The notes under the pieces are model-generated. The model was given only the letters and a program-made list of their open reading frames with translations. It searched no databases and was not told the DNA's origin. Below are positions 42,538 through 52,035 of a stretch of 64,000 bases of DNA, piece after piece; position 1 is the stretch's first letter; every line of letters begins with the position of its first letter. This stretch comes from Rossellomorea vietnamensis (GTDB lineage: Bacteria > Bacillota > Bacilli > Bacillales > Bacillaceae_B). A program made the translations under genes and the position numbers. The stretch covers positions 76,767-140,766 of the forward strand of contig NZ_VTEI01000005.1 in NCBI RefSeq assembly GCF_008180415.1, written 5' to 3'.

Positions 42538-44973
42538 GTGAAACAGTACATAGGAAAAATACTAGCAGTTGTGCTGCTCCTTATGGGATTGCTGCCATGG
42601 ATGGCAGCGGAGACAGCTGCACAAGGAACACTGACAATTGACACAGAACCAGGAATCAAAGGAAAAGTAAAGAATGGTAGTGCCTTTCCGGTCACAGTGA
42701 CCATCACTAATGACGGGGAGGATATCAGCGGTGACTTGGTGGTATCCACAAGTCCGCATTATCACGCCTACGGAAATGTTGTCATCCCAGTTGAAATAGC
42801 TGCTGGTACCGAACAGAAGATTCAATTCTCTGTTCCTGGTTTTAGCGACTATATAGGGGGAGCAATGAATCCCAATGGAAAGAAGGAAAAGCGGATCCGG
42901 TTCTATCAGGGAGGCTGGAAAGACGGCAAGCAAATCAAGCTTACCGGCGATACCAGTTTGACACCAAACCTCGTTCCTGAAATGAAACCGGTATTGGGTG
43001 TGCTGAGTGACAATCCGGATCAAATGAACGTTTTGAAGCTGACATCCTACCAAGGAGAGGCACCTGAGGTTCTGCCTTTAACAGCAGAGACGATGCCGGA
43101 GGATAGTCTTAGCCTTAACATGTTCGATGCTGTTATCATTCATAATTTTTCTATTGATGGCCTGAGTGAGAAGAAGCAGTCTGCGCTTAAACAGTGGGTA
43201 GAACTTGGCGGCAGAATGATTGTTGGAAGTTCGCCCGACCTTCAGCAGAAAATGGGAGCTTTGGAAACTTTGGTTCCTATGAAAATTACAGGTGAAGAGA
43301 AGTTGAAGGACCTTTCCTTCTTAAAAGGATTCAGCGACAAACCTCTCTCTATAGAAGAAATGACCCTAATGACCGGTGAAATCCAACCAGGAGCAGACAC
43401 AGTAATTGAAGAAGGCGGCAAGGTGCTTGCTATAGAAAAAGGATTCGGCACTGGAGAAGTCACCCAGTTGACCTATAGTCTAGCTGAAGAACCTCTTGCT
43501 TCATGGGATGGAAACAGCGGCTGGTGGAACAGGATTTTAACTGCGACACTGGATACTAGTTTTAAGCATCCGATGTCCTATTATGACCAGGCAGAAAACA
43601 TTCTGCGGACGACAACTGAATTGTTCGCATCTTCGTTCCTGCCAGTCTCGGTAATTACTTTATTATTCGCCCTTTATATCATCATCATTGTACCCGTCCT
43701 TTATTTTATCCTGAAAAAGAAAGACAAAAGAGAATGGGGCTGGTGGATCATCCCTTCCATAGCGGTTCTGACCAGTTTGGGAATCTTTATAACTGGAGCG
43801 GCGGACCGCACAGGCGGTGAAAACCTGAATAAAGTGGCCGTTGTCTCGGTTAATGAAGAAGGTACGGGCTCAGGCTTTCAGTTCACTTCCATGCTCTCAA
43901 GCGGCGGTGGAGATTATACGATGGAGTTCGGGAGCGAAAGTCTGAATCCCGTTCCATTCAATCAAAGCTATGTTGAAGAAACCAACTTCAGTGATTACCC
44001 GATGATTCAGAATTCCGGGGAAGGCTCAAAGGTCACCTTCCAGGATGTAGAATATTGGTCAGTCCGCTCGGCAATGAATCAATTTACCTCACTTGAAACC
44101 GGCAAAATCGAAGGGGAGTTGAAAGCGGGCAATGATTTCCTTTCAGGTACTGTGACTAATAATATGAAGCATGACCTTCACGATGTGTTTGTGCTTGCCG
44201 GCGGCAGTGCATACAAAATCGGTTCATTGGCAAAAGGAGAAGAAAAGAAGGTGGAGGTGGAAATGAAATCGTCCTCATTATTGAGTTCTCCTAACAGCAT
44301 TGCAGCTGCAAGGGCTTTTCCTGGGGCGCAAAATATGATGTATGGCCCAGGACCACAGACAAAGCCGGGCGATGACTGGAAAATGTTCAATCTGCTGAAC
44401 TATGCACTACAAGAAAGAATATACAATTATTCTCTGAAGAAGCCGCTGATCATTGGCTATTCCGATGAATCTCTTATTGAATTGACCATCAATGGAAAAA
44501 GTGCAGAAGAAGAGTCTTTGAATTTATTTCTTCAGCCTTTCGACATAGAGTCGAATAATAAAGGGTCCTTTAAACTGAAACAAGAACAGATGGAACCACA
44601 GGTATCTGTGGTAGAAGGCATGATCCACCATCAGGATTTCATGGAAGGCAACTATTATATCGATGCAGCACCCGGTACCTATGATCTTTCATTCCAGCTT
44701 CCAGATTCAGTCGTCGATAAAAAAGTAACCTATACGAAAATGCTTCTTTCCTTTAGGGATATCGAGACAACAGACGGACTATCTTTGGTGAATGCCAAAA
44801 CAGGTGAAACAGAGGAATTGGAATCTGGTGTAAGGCAAATAAAGATAGAAGAAGATGTTCAGCGTTACATTGATAAAGACGGAAAAATGACTATCAGGAT
44901 TGAAAAGAGAGGACAGAATAACCCTCAGCTTCCTGTTCCGGGAGTCACGATAGAAGGGGAGTTTGTACAATGA
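42538..44973 (+). CDS. Exported GATase-like membrane protein, operon gene 1
   Basis: An 811-residue protein. Signal peptide or anchor (residues 6-28), a beta-rich extracytoplasmic domain (about 30-130), a class I glutamine-amidotransferase-like fold without a catalytic Cys (about 150-330; FDAVIIHNFSIDGL, LKQWVELGGRMIVGSSP), two membrane helices (about 370-395 and 402-420) and a long C-terminal external region. The build recalls GldG-like auxiliary proteins of gliding-type ABC systems. GTG at 42538 after AGAGGGGGAA. First gene of an eight-gene operon; its stop overlaps the ABC ATPase start by 4 bp. Function unknown; role with the ABC pair inferred. Confidence 0.8.
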   Translation: MKQYIGKILAVVLLLMGLLPWMAAETAAQGTLTIDTEPGIKGKVKNGSAFPVTVTITNDGEDISGDLVVSTSPHYHAYGNVVIPVEIAAGTEQKIQFSVPGFSDYIGGAMNPNGKKEKRIRFYQGGWKDGKQIKLTGDTSLTPNLVPEMKPVLGVLSDNPDQMNVLKLTSYQGEAPEVLPLTAETMPEDSLSLNMFDAVIIHNFSIDGLSEKKQSALKQWVELGGRMIVGSSPDLQQKMGALETLVPMKITGEEKLKDLSFLKGFSDKPLSIEEMTLMTGEIQPGADTVIEEGGKVLAIEKGFGTGEVTQLTYSLAEEPLASWDGNSGWWNRILTATLDTSFKHPMSYYDQAENILRTTTELFASSFLPVSVITLLFALYIIIIVPVLYFILKKKDKREWGWWIIPSIAVLTSLGIFITGAADRTGGENLNKVAVVSVNEEGTGSGFQFTSMLSSGGGDYTMEFGSESLNPVPFNQSYVEETNFSDYPMIQNSGEGSKVTFQDVEYWSVRSAMNQFTSLETGKIEGELKAGNDFLSGTVTNNMKHDLHDVFVLAGGSAYKIGSLAKGEEKKVEVEMKSSSLLSSPNSIAAARAFPGAQNMMYGPGPQTKPGDDWKMFNLLNYALQERIYNYSLKKPLIIGYSDESLIELTINGKSAEEESLNLFLQPFDIESNNKGSFKLKQEQMEPQVSVVEGMIHHQDFMEGNYYIDAAPGTYDLSFQLPDSVVDKKVTYTKMLLSFRDIETTDGLSLVNAKTGETEELESGVRQIKIEEDVQRYIDKDGKMTIRIEKRGQNNPQLPVPGVTIEGEFVQ

Positions 44974-45902
44974 TCGAAATCATCAACTTGACTAAAAAAT
45001 ACGGCTCGTTTACAGCACTGGACAACTTAAACCTATCCATCGAGAAAGGGACTGTTTTCGGGGTGGTGGGCCCAAATGGAGCCGGGAAGTCGACCACATT
45101 CTCCATCCTGGCCACTCTCCTTGCTCCCACGGAAGGGACGGCATATGTCAATGGATTTGATGTGACGAAGGATCCCAAGATGGTCCGCAAGCAAATTGGG
45201 TATATGCCCGATTTCTTTGGTGTTTATGATCAGTTTAAGGCTTCTGAATACCTTGATTTCTATGGAGCGAGCTACGGTTTGACAGCAGCTGAGCGAAAGG
45301 CACTGATTCCGCAGCTGCTCGAACTCGTCAACTTGTCTCATAAAAAAGACTCCTATGTCGACCTGCTCTCCCGGGGGATGAAACAGCGGCTGTGCCTCGC
45401 TCGCTGCCTGATTCATGATCCAGAAGTCTTAATTTTGGATGAACCTGCTTCAGGCTTAGATCCACGGGCACGGATAGAAATGAGGGACATCTTGAAAGAA
45501 CTGAAAACAATGGGGAAAACAATCCTAATTTCCTCTCATATTCTCCCTGAGCTTGCCGAAATGTGTGATGAGCTCGGAGTCATAGAAAATGGGAAACTTG
45601 TGGCATCCGGTTCTGTGTCAGTTATCCATCAGCAGCTTCAGGCTAACAAAATTCTGAATGTCACGGTTATAGACGAAATAGAAAAAGCGGTCTCCTTCTT
45701 CGAGGACGACCCTCATGTGGCTGAAGTATTGCGAGATGAAAAAGAACCGAATACCATTCATTTTGCTTATTCAGGGACAGACCGGGAACAGGTGGATCTG
45801 TTGGTAAAAGCCATGCAGTCTGGTCTTTCCATTATGGATTTCACCCAGAAGAAGACAGATCTAGAAGACATCTTCCTGGAAATTACGAAAGGGGATGAGT
45901 AA
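44970..45902 (+). CDS. ABC transporter ATPase, GldA/CcmA-like, operon gene 2
   Basis: A 310-residue ABC-2-type ATPase. Walker A GPNGAGKST (about 36-44), Q-loop YMPDFFGVYD, signature LSRGMKQRLCLARCLIHDPE, Walker B VLILDEPASGLDP, switch ILISSHI. The C-terminal roughly 90 residues beyond the core domain fit the drug/lipid-exporter subfamily (DrrA/GldA). Starts inside the stop of gene 1 (ATGA) and is followed at once by the permease gene, with one base before its ATG. It should power the permease encoded next. Confidence 0.92.
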   Translation: MIEIINLTKKYGSFTALDNLNLSIEKGTVFGVVGPNGAGKSTTFSILATLLAPTEGTAYVNGFDVTKDPKMVRKQIGYMPDFFGVYDQFKASEYLDFYGASYGLTAAERKALIPQLLELVNLSHKKDSYVDLLSRGMKQRLCLARCLIHDPEVLILDEPASGLDPRARIEMRDILKELKTMGKTILISSHILPELAEMCDELGVIENGKLVASGSVSVIHQQLQANKILNVTVIDEIEKAVSFFEDDPHVAEVLRDEKEPNTIHFAYSGTDREQVDLLVKAMQSGLSIMDFTQKKTDLEDIFLEITKGDE

Positions 45903-46757
45903 ATGAAAACACTTCTGATCAACCCGGTATTGAATAAAGAAATCAAGCTGCGCCTTCGGTCGCTGAAAAGCTTCCTGGGAATACTGTTTTACCTGATCGC
46001 TCTAGGGATCGTCGCTATCGGTTTCATTTATATTACGATGATGAACAGCCAGGCGGGGTACATCCGTCCTCAAGAAAGCCGTATGATGTTCATGGTGCTC
46101 TCCATGGTCCAGCTCGGACTGATCATATTTATGACACCGGGGCTTACAGCAGGTGTCATCAGCGGAGAGAGAGAAAGGCAGACACTCAACATGCTCCTGA
46201 CTACGGAGCAATCATCAACAAGCATCATTTTAAGTAAGCTGATTTCTTCAGTGGCATTTCTGTTTCTGATGATTTCCGCATCGCTTCCGTTATACAGCAT
46301 CGTGTTTTTATATGGAGGCGTTTCACCGGGAGTGCTTCTGGGGACGTTCGGCATTTATGTTATCACCATCATCACCGTTGGCAGTATAGGGATCTTATTT
46401 TCAACGCTGCTCAAAAAAACGATAGTGGCCATGATTGCGACATACGGAGTGGCTATTTTCCTGACAGCCGGTACCGGATTCATCTCCCTTTTTTTCATGA
46501 ATGCATTTTTCTATGGAAATACCACGAATGTGGCTCCTTATTTTATGATCATGACAAATCCGGCCTTTGTTCTGATGACAGTATTTGAACCCAACATGCA
46601 AGAAGAATTTGTTACAAGGACAGGAATCGAACTGCCATTTTGGATTTCGTTCGGTGTGTCTTTCATTGTAATAGCCGCAGCATCTCTATGGATCAGCATC
46701 ACCAAACTTCGTCCCAATATGAAACCGTCCAGAAGAGGAAGAAAGAAAGATGCATGA
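45903..46757 (+). CDS. ABC-2 permease, GldF-like, operon gene 3
   Basis: A 284-residue six-helix permease. It begins with NPVLNKEIKLRLRSLKSFLG and has helices around residues 26-46, 60-80, 105-130, 140-160, 170-195 and 240-260. The GERERQTLNMLLTT segment between helices 2 and 3 is the usual ABC-2 permease signature, contacting the ATPase. Together with gene 2 it forms a complete export unit. The tail is basic (RPNMKPSRRGRKKDA). It overlaps gene 4 by 8 bp. Confidence 0.9.
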   Translation: MKTLLINPVLNKEIKLRLRSLKSFLGILFYLIALGIVAIGFIYITMMNSQAGYIRPQESRMMFMVLSMVQLGLIIFMTPGLTAGVISGERERQTLNMLLTTEQSSTSIILSKLISSVAFLFLMISASLPLYSIVFLYGGVSPGVLLGTFGIYVITIITVGSIGILFSTLLKKTIVAMIATYGVAIFLTAGTGFISLFFMNAFFYGNTTNVAPYFMIMTNPAFVLMTVFEPNMQEEFVTRTGIELPFWISFGVSFIVIAAASLWISITKLRPNMKPSRRGRKKDA

Positions 46758-48324
46758 TCGCAAACTCTTTCTTTCTCTGCTGTCCTACCTTCATAGGAAG
46801 CTGGCAATAAGGCATTTCAGCAGGATGCTCTCTTATGGCCTGGCAAGTGCCGCATTTGCGTCCGCTTTCCTTGCACTTGCAGGCAGGCTGTTCGTCATTA
46901 CATGGTTGTGGGAAAAAATAGCGATAACCAGTGCTCTGCTGATCCTTTTTTTCGCTGTTTGGGCTTTTCTAAAACGGCCGACAAGTCAGGATGCCGCACA
47001 GCATTATGATGAAGTTGCCGGGGAAGAAGCGGTATCCACCGCTCTTTCCTGTCTCGATAATGAAGATGTCATGCCTCAGCTTCAGCGTAAAGATGCTTTA
47101 AGAAGAATGAAAGATTCCCGGAAAAACATAGACCAAATCAGCAGGCTTAACCTTCCGAAGAAGCCTCTCTATGCCGCATTGTTTCTGGTACTCATAGTTT
47201 CATTCTCCCTGGCTTTTCCAAGCACAATGATGGAACAGGCCGAGCAAAAGGAAGACGAAAAAAGGATTATGAAAGAAGCGGAAGAAAAGATTGAGAAACT
47301 TGCTGAAAAGAAGGACAGGGGTGAAAAAGTTAATAAGGAACTCACTGAGCTTCAAAAGGAGATGGCTGAGAGCAAGACTGCTGAAGAATACTTGAAAAAA
47401 CTTTTAGAAAAAGAAAGAAAAACAGCTCAATTAAAGAAGGAAGCGGAAGAGGCAGAAAAGAAAGTAAGTTCACTTTCTGAGGCTGCTGCAGGAAACAAGC
47501 TCAATGAACTTTCACAGGCGCTGCAAAACATGGATCAGAAAAAGCTGGAAGAAGCAATGAAGCAGCTTAAAGACAAGCAAAGCCTGAGTAAGGAAGAGCT
47601 TGCCGGACTGCAAAAAATGCAGGAAGCAACAGAGGGGGAAGGGAAAGATCTCAGCCAGCTGACTGAGGAGCAACTCCAGGAGATGCTGGAAAACCTAGAG
47701 AAATCACTGGAGAAAGCGATGGCTGCTGCGTCTTCCCTTTCGCAGACAGCGGCTGCCCAGAAAGATCTGCAGCAGCTTGCGAATAACCTGAACCAGCAAA
47801 TGGCCGCGGCTGATCTAGGTGCCGCGCAATCGCTGGCTTTCAATAATTCATCATCCAATCCAGCCTCTTCCGGGCAAAGCGCAGCAGGAGGAAAAGCGAG
47901 TAATCCTTCCCAAAGCGGAAACGGCCAGGGAACAGGCAGCGGTTCTTCCGGAAATGGTTCGGGTTCTGGTTCAGGGTCTGGTTCAGGAGCAGGTTCGGTA
48001 TCTGGCTCAGGGAATGGAAGCGGTCAAGGAGGCGGTAATGGAGCCGGCTCCGGACAAGGATCAAGAGAACTTGTGACCGTTCCTGACCGTTTGGGAGGAA
48101 AGGCGAATCAGTCTGTTGATAATGGCCAGCTTGGAAAAGGTTCCGGTGAAAGGCAGACAACGGACGAGGGCCCGGCGCTCAGGGGATCGGCAAGACCTTA
48201 TAATGAAGTTTACGGCGAGTATGAACAGGCTTATAGGGAAAGTGTCGACCGAATGGCACTGCCTTCTAACCTTGAAAATGTAGTAAAGAATTACTTCAGT
48301 GAATTGAATCCGGAAGGGGAGTAA
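46750..48324 (+). CDS. Coiled-coil, Gly/Ser-rich membrane protein, operon gene 4
   Basis: A 524-residue protein in four parts: two membrane helices near 28-70, a third helix near 137-155, a long coiled coil (about 165-345, Glu/Lys/Gln-rich, with repeated EEAEKKVSSL and KKLEEAMKQLKDKQ text), a Gly/Ser/Asn low-complexity stretch (about 350-440, GSGSGSGSG-like), then a compact C-terminus EYEQAYRESVDRMALPSNLENVVKNYF. The last motif and the build resemble DUF4175-type proteins seen near MoxR genes, a tentative link. Overlaps the permease gene. It may be a long elastic or scaffolding piece of the system. Confidence 0.72.
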   Translation: MHDRKLFLSLLSYLHRKLAIRHFSRMLSYGLASAAFASAFLALAGRLFVITWLWEKIAITSALLILFFAVWAFLKRPTSQDAAQHYDEVAGEEAVSTALSCLDNEDVMPQLQRKDALRRMKDSRKNIDQISRLNLPKKPLYAALFLVLIVSFSLAFPSTMMEQAEQKEDEKRIMKEAEEKIEKLAEKKDRGEKVNKELTELQKEMAESKTAEEYLKKLLEKERKTAQLKKEAEEAEKKVSSLSEAAAGNKLNELSQALQNMDQKKLEEAMKQLKDKQSLSKEELAGLQKMQEATEGEGKDLSQLTEEQLQEMLENLEKSLEKAMAAASSLSQTAAAQKDLQQLANNLNQQMAAADLGAAQSLAFNNSSSNPASSGQSAAGGKASNPSQSGNGQGTGSGSSGNGSGSGSGSGSGAGSVSGSGNGSGQGGGNGAGSGQGSRELVTVPDRLGGKANQSVDNGQLGKGSGERQTTDEGPALRGSARPYNEVYGEYEQAYRESVDRMALPSNLENVVKNYFSELNPEGE

Positions 48325-48328
48325 CGCA

Positions 48329-49336
48329 TTGACAGAACTTGCAATCAAAGAACAGCAGCTGCATGAAGCAGCCGAAACCTACCGAAGAATCAAGGGTGAA
48401 ATCGGTAAGTTCATCGTCGGACAGGATGAAACCGTTGAGCAGGTACTTTGGGCAGTATTCTCAGGAGGCCACGCTCTACTTGAAGGCTTGCCCGGCCTCG
48501 GAAAGACGATGCTTGTCCGTACTATATCAGATGTAATGGATCTTCAATTTTCCAGAATCCAGTATACTCCAGACTTAATGCCGACAGATATAACCGGTAC
48601 GATGATGATCCAGCCGGATGAACAGGGGCGGCAGAAATTCCACTTCCACCCTGGACCTATCTTTTCAAATATCGTTCTCGCGGATGAAATCAACAGGGCC
48701 ACACCCAAGACACAAAGCTCCTTATTAGAAGCGATGCAGGAGCAGACGGTTACCGTGCTTGGTGAAATGAAGAGACTGCCGAAGCCGTTCTTTGTCCTGG
48801 CTACTCAAAACCCAATCGAACTTGAAGGAACCTACCCGCTTCCTGAAGCCCAAATGGACCGCTTCCTTCTAAAGATTAACGTTGAGGCACCGAGAAGAGA
48901 GGAATTAAAGGAAATCGCCTTGAGAACAACCGGACTGGAAGAGATTTTGTTGAATAAGCAGGTGGATGCAGAATTCATTTTGAATACGCAGAACCTGGCA
49001 AAGGAAATTTTCTTGGCTGACCATATCCTTGATTTTGCTGTCTCTTTAATCCTGGCAACCTCGCCCGATCAAGAATCATCTCCTGATATCGTAAAAAACA
49101 ATGTACGATACGGGTCAGGTCCAAGGGGCTTGCAGAGTTTGATCAAGGTAGCGAGAGTAAGGGCTTTATTTTCTGGAAGGTATCATGTTTCCGTCGGTGA
49201 TCTGAAGACAGCGGCTCTGCCTGTTCTCCGCCATCGAATCTTCCTGAACTTTGAAGGAGAAGCTTCTGGGATATCTCAGGACCATATCATCCAGGAAGTT
49301 CTTGCTTCTGTTGATAAAAACGGGAGCGCTAAATGA
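48329..49336 (+). CDS. MoxR-family AAA+ ATPase, operon gene 5
   Basis: A 335-residue AAA+ chaperone-like ATPase. Walker A GLPGLGKTM (about 53-61), the MoxR-specific RIQYTPDLMPTDITG, Walker B IVLADEINRATPKTQ, sensor 1 FFVLATQNPIE and the GTYPLPEAQMDRFL arginine-finger segment, then the lid domain with VRYGSGPRGLQSLI. MoxR ATPases work with VWA-domain partners to mature or assemble protein complexes. TTG at 48329 after GGAAGGGGAG. The last 4 bp overlap the DUF58 gene. Confidence 0.95.
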   Translation: MTELAIKEQQLHEAAETYRRIKGEIGKFIVGQDETVEQVLWAVFSGGHALLEGLPGLGKTMLVRTISDVMDLQFSRIQYTPDLMPTDITGTMMIQPDEQGRQKFHFHPGPIFSNIVLADEINRATPKTQSSLLEAMQEQTVTVLGEMKRLPKPFFVLATQNPIELEGTYPLPEAQMDRFLLKINVEAPRREELKEIALRTTGLEEILLNKQVDAEFILNTQNLAKEIFLADHILDFAVSLILATSPDQESSPDIVKNNVRYGSGPRGLQSLIKVARVRALFSGRYHVSVGDLKTAALPVLRHRIFLNFEGEASGISQDHIIQEVLASVDKNGSAK

Positions 49337-50202
49337 TGCTGCTTTCTCCACGGATTTTACAGCGCTCCACAAAGCATGCTCTTGTGATGAGGAAATCGGT
49401 CAGGGGAATGCACAAAGGAGAGAGGCGTTCGTCCAAACAGGGTACATCCCTGGAATTCTCTGATTTTCGGACGTATGTACCTGGGGATGACCCCAGATTG
49501 ATAGATTGGAACGCTTATGCCCGGACACAGAAACATTATATCAAGCGCTATCTTGATGAACAGGAACTGTTCGTTACCATCTACTTGGACTGCTCAAAGT
49601 CGATGGTGATTCCGGCTGCGAAGTGGGAGATGGCCAAGTCCCTGGCTGCATGTCTCGGATATATGTCCTTGGTGCATGATGACAGGGTTTCCGTCTATCC
49701 GGCTGGAAGCGGAGCTCCTTCGTTCCTGCATAAGAAAGGCAGAGCATTCGCTGGAAGACTGGTAACTTATCTATCAGAATTAAAAATTCCAGCAGGCTCA
49801 GAAACCTTTTGGACAAGACTGGCAGAAATACAGCAAAAAAGAAACGGTTTGACTATCATTATCAGCGACCTTCTGGAACCGGTTGAGCAAATAAAAGAAG
49901 TGTTAAAAAAGATGCAGGCTTCCAGGCAGGAAATCAGGATTGTACAGGTTCTCAGCCCGGATGAACTCCAGCCATCTTTCCAGGGAGACCTGAAGCTTGT
50001 CGACAGTGAGTCCAAAGAGCCGCGGGAGGTATCCATCAGCAGAAAAGTACTTCAGGAATACGAGGAACGGCTGCAGGCGCATATCAATGAATTGGAAAGA
50101 TTCTGCAGAGAAAGAGGAATCGGTTATCTGCAGTGCTCATCTGCACAGCCCTTAGAGGAACTGGTTTTCTCTTCAATGGCTGGAAAAGGATGGGTCATGT
50201 GA
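49333..50202 (+). CDS. DUF58 protein, operon gene 6
   Basis: A 289-residue cytoplasmic protein of the DUF58 family, the regular partner of MoxR. The signature GTSLEFSDFRTYVPGDDPRLIDWNAYART (split here by position: GTSLEFSDFRTY, then PGDDPRLIDWNA) is complete, followed by a VWA-like fold with degenerate MIDAS (IYLDCSKSM, which keeps DxSxS-like spacing) and TIIISDLLE. Overlaps moxR by 4 bp. No membrane helices here, unlike many DUF58 proteins, so it may be the cytoplasmic link between the MoxR ATPase and the membrane VWA proteins. Confidence 0.92.
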   Translation: MMLLSPRILQRSTKHALVMRKSVRGMHKGERRSSKQGTSLEFSDFRTYVPGDDPRLIDWNAYARTQKHYIKRYLDEQELFVTIYLDCSKSMVIPAAKWEMAKSLAACLGYMSLVHDDRVSVYPAGSGAPSFLHKKGRAFAGRLVTYLSELKIPAGSETFWTRLAEIQQKRNGLTIIISDLLEPVEQIKEVLKKMQASRQEIRIVQVLSPDELQPSFQGDLKLVDSESKEPREVSISRKVLQEYEERLQAHINELERFCRERGIGYLQCSSAQPLEELVFSSMAGKGWVM

Positions 50203-50211
50203 GGTGAGAAA

Positions 50212-52035
50212 ATGGAATTTTTAACTCCGTCTTTTTTATGGCTTGGAGGTTTCCTCGCTGTACTGATAATATTTTATTTATTTCGTAAAGAATTCACAGA
50301 AAAAGAGATTTCCTCTACTATTCTATGGAATCACCTAGTTGAAGAGTGGACAGCGAATAGATGGTGGAGAAAGCTTCAGCGCCACCTTCTTCTATTACTG
50401 CAGATTTTAATCGTCTGCCTGTTGGTATTGGCGATGGCCCAGCCTTTTTTTACAGGACCGGGAGTCAGCGGCAACCATGTGGTAGCGGTCCTTGATCCTT
50501 CTGCAACCATGGGGGCAAGGGAAGGAGAGGCGACCAGATTTCAAGACGCAAAAGAGGCCGTTGTGGATATGGTCGATTCACTAGGAAGCGGCCAGCAGAT
50601 GAGCCTCCTGACTGCCGGGAAAGTTCCGCAGCTTCTGTTCAGTGAAGAAACAGATAAGAACACGATGAAAAGAACGATCAACGAGTTAGAAGTTACATTT
50701 GAAGAAGATAACCTGATACAGGCCGCCGGATATGCAACTTCTCTTGTACCCGAAGGAGAAGGAGAAATTCACCTCTTTACAGACTCTTTGAAAAAAGAAG
50801 AGCTGAAAAAGGTTCCTTCTCCCCATAAAATTGTTGTTCACAATCTTGGTAACCAAGTGAACAACCTTTCTCTTCGCGCGTTTGGTGCTGCTGAAAAGGA
50901 AGGGACTATTACCGGTGTCCTGACAATAGCTAATGAAAGTAAGAAAGATACCAATGTATCCGTCTCAATAGAAGGGGATGGCGGCAGTGTGGCCAAAAAT
51001 ATTCTGGTTAAAGCGGAAGCCGCCGAACTGCTTTACATAAATGACCTTGTGCCATCAACTTTTTATGAAGCGATTATAACAAATGAAGATGATTACCAAG
51101 CGGACAACACAATCTCAGCCATACTGGGTGGTTCTGCCTCAGCAGAAGAATATTTGGCAGGAGAAACTAATCCCTTTTTAGAAAAAGTTCTGCCTCTGCT
51201 TGGGTACGATCCAGTAGTACTATCTGAAAATGAAGAGGGAGAAATTCTATATCCTGATGATGCTTCAGGTGTTTATATCTTATCGGGGATAGAGCAGGAA
51301 GCATGGCCTGCAGGACCTAAATTCATTTTATCTCCTGTTCCAGGTGGAAGTTTCAACGTGGGAGAAGAAATAGAAACAGAAGAAGGACTTTCAGTTGAAG
51401 ATTCTCATCCTCTTCTTAGTTATGTGGAGATGGAAGACGTTTATCTTCAATCCAGAAAGCCTTTTACTTCCAGCAGTCTCGAACCGATTGTCTGGAGCGG
51501 AGATGAACCGGTAATCAGCAGCGGAACCTATGAAGGAAGTCCAATGGTGATGGCAGCAATGGATTTGGAAGATTCCGATTGGCCGCTTCAGCCCGGATTT
51601 CCAATCTTTATAAAAAATGCCCTCCACTACCTTCAGGAGGAAAATCAAACCCTTGGCTACGCTCTTCCAAATGAAGAAAAGCAGGTCTCCTTTTCTTCTG
51701 ACAGTAAAGCAGCAGAAATTTTCGATCCACTGACTAATGCAGTATCAGATAAAGTGGAGCTCAATTCCGATTCGATCCGCATGCCTGGCACTCCAGGAAT
51801 TTACGGACTAAAAGAAACATCAGATTCAGGAACTAGAGACCGCTATTTTGCCGTTCTGCTTTCTGAAAAAGAGCAAACCATCGCATCGGAAGAATCCTTT
51901 GCCATCGGGGGCAGTCAAAGCAGGGAAGAAGATAGCACCAAAAGCATTCATCCTCTTTGGAAATGGGCAGCTCTGTTGGCATTGATACTGCTGATTTTGG
52001 AATGGGAGGTATACCGCCGTGGAATTACAACTTGA
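50212..52035 (+). CDS. BatA-like VWA membrane protein, operon gene 7
   Basis: A 607-residue protein with the BatA N-terminal double helix (about residues 5-23 and 57-78; MEFLTPSFLWLGG start), a VWA domain whose metal site reads Asp95-Pro-Ser97-Ala-Thr99 (DxSxT instead of DxSxS), a beta-rich external region with acidic stretches, and a C-terminal helix (about 582-600) returning to the cytoplasm. ATG at 50212 after GTGAGGTGAGAAA. It overlaps the last gene by 17 bp. Partner of MoxR and of gene 8 by context; function unknown. Confidence 0.88.
   Translation: MEFLTPSFLWLGGFLAVLIIFYLFRKEFTEKEISSTILWNHLVEEWTANRWWRKLQRHLLLLLQILIVCLLVLAMAQPFFTGPGVSGNHVVAVLDPSATMGAREGEATRFQDAKEAVVDMVDSLGSGQQMSLLTAGKVPQLLFSEETDKNTMKRTINELEVTFEEDNLIQAAGYATSLVPEGEGEIHLFTDSLKKEELKKVPSPHKIVVHNLGNQVNNLSLRAFGAAEKEGTITGVLTIANESKKDTNVSVSIEGDGGSVAKNILVKAEAAELLYINDLVPSTFYEAIITNEDDYQADNTISAILGGSASAEEYLAGETNPFLEKVLPLLGYDPVVLSENEEGEILYPDDASGVYILSGIEQEAWPAGPKFILSPVPGGSFNVGEEIETEEGLSVEDSHPLLSYVEMEDVYLQSRKPFTSSSLEPIVWSGDEPVISSGTYEGSPMVMAAMDLEDSDWPLQPGFPIFIKNALHYLQEENQTLGYALPNEEKQVSFSSDSKAAEIFDPLTNAVSDKVELNSDSIRMPGTPGIYGLKETSDSGTRDRYFAVLLSEKEQTIASEESFAIGGSQSREEDSTKSIHPLWKWAALLALILLILEWEVYRRGITT

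Noticed and set aside
47819..48160. Alternative frames across the Gly/Ser-rich stretch of operon gene 4
   Set aside because: Shadows of a GC-rich repetitive coding segment; no ribosome sites.
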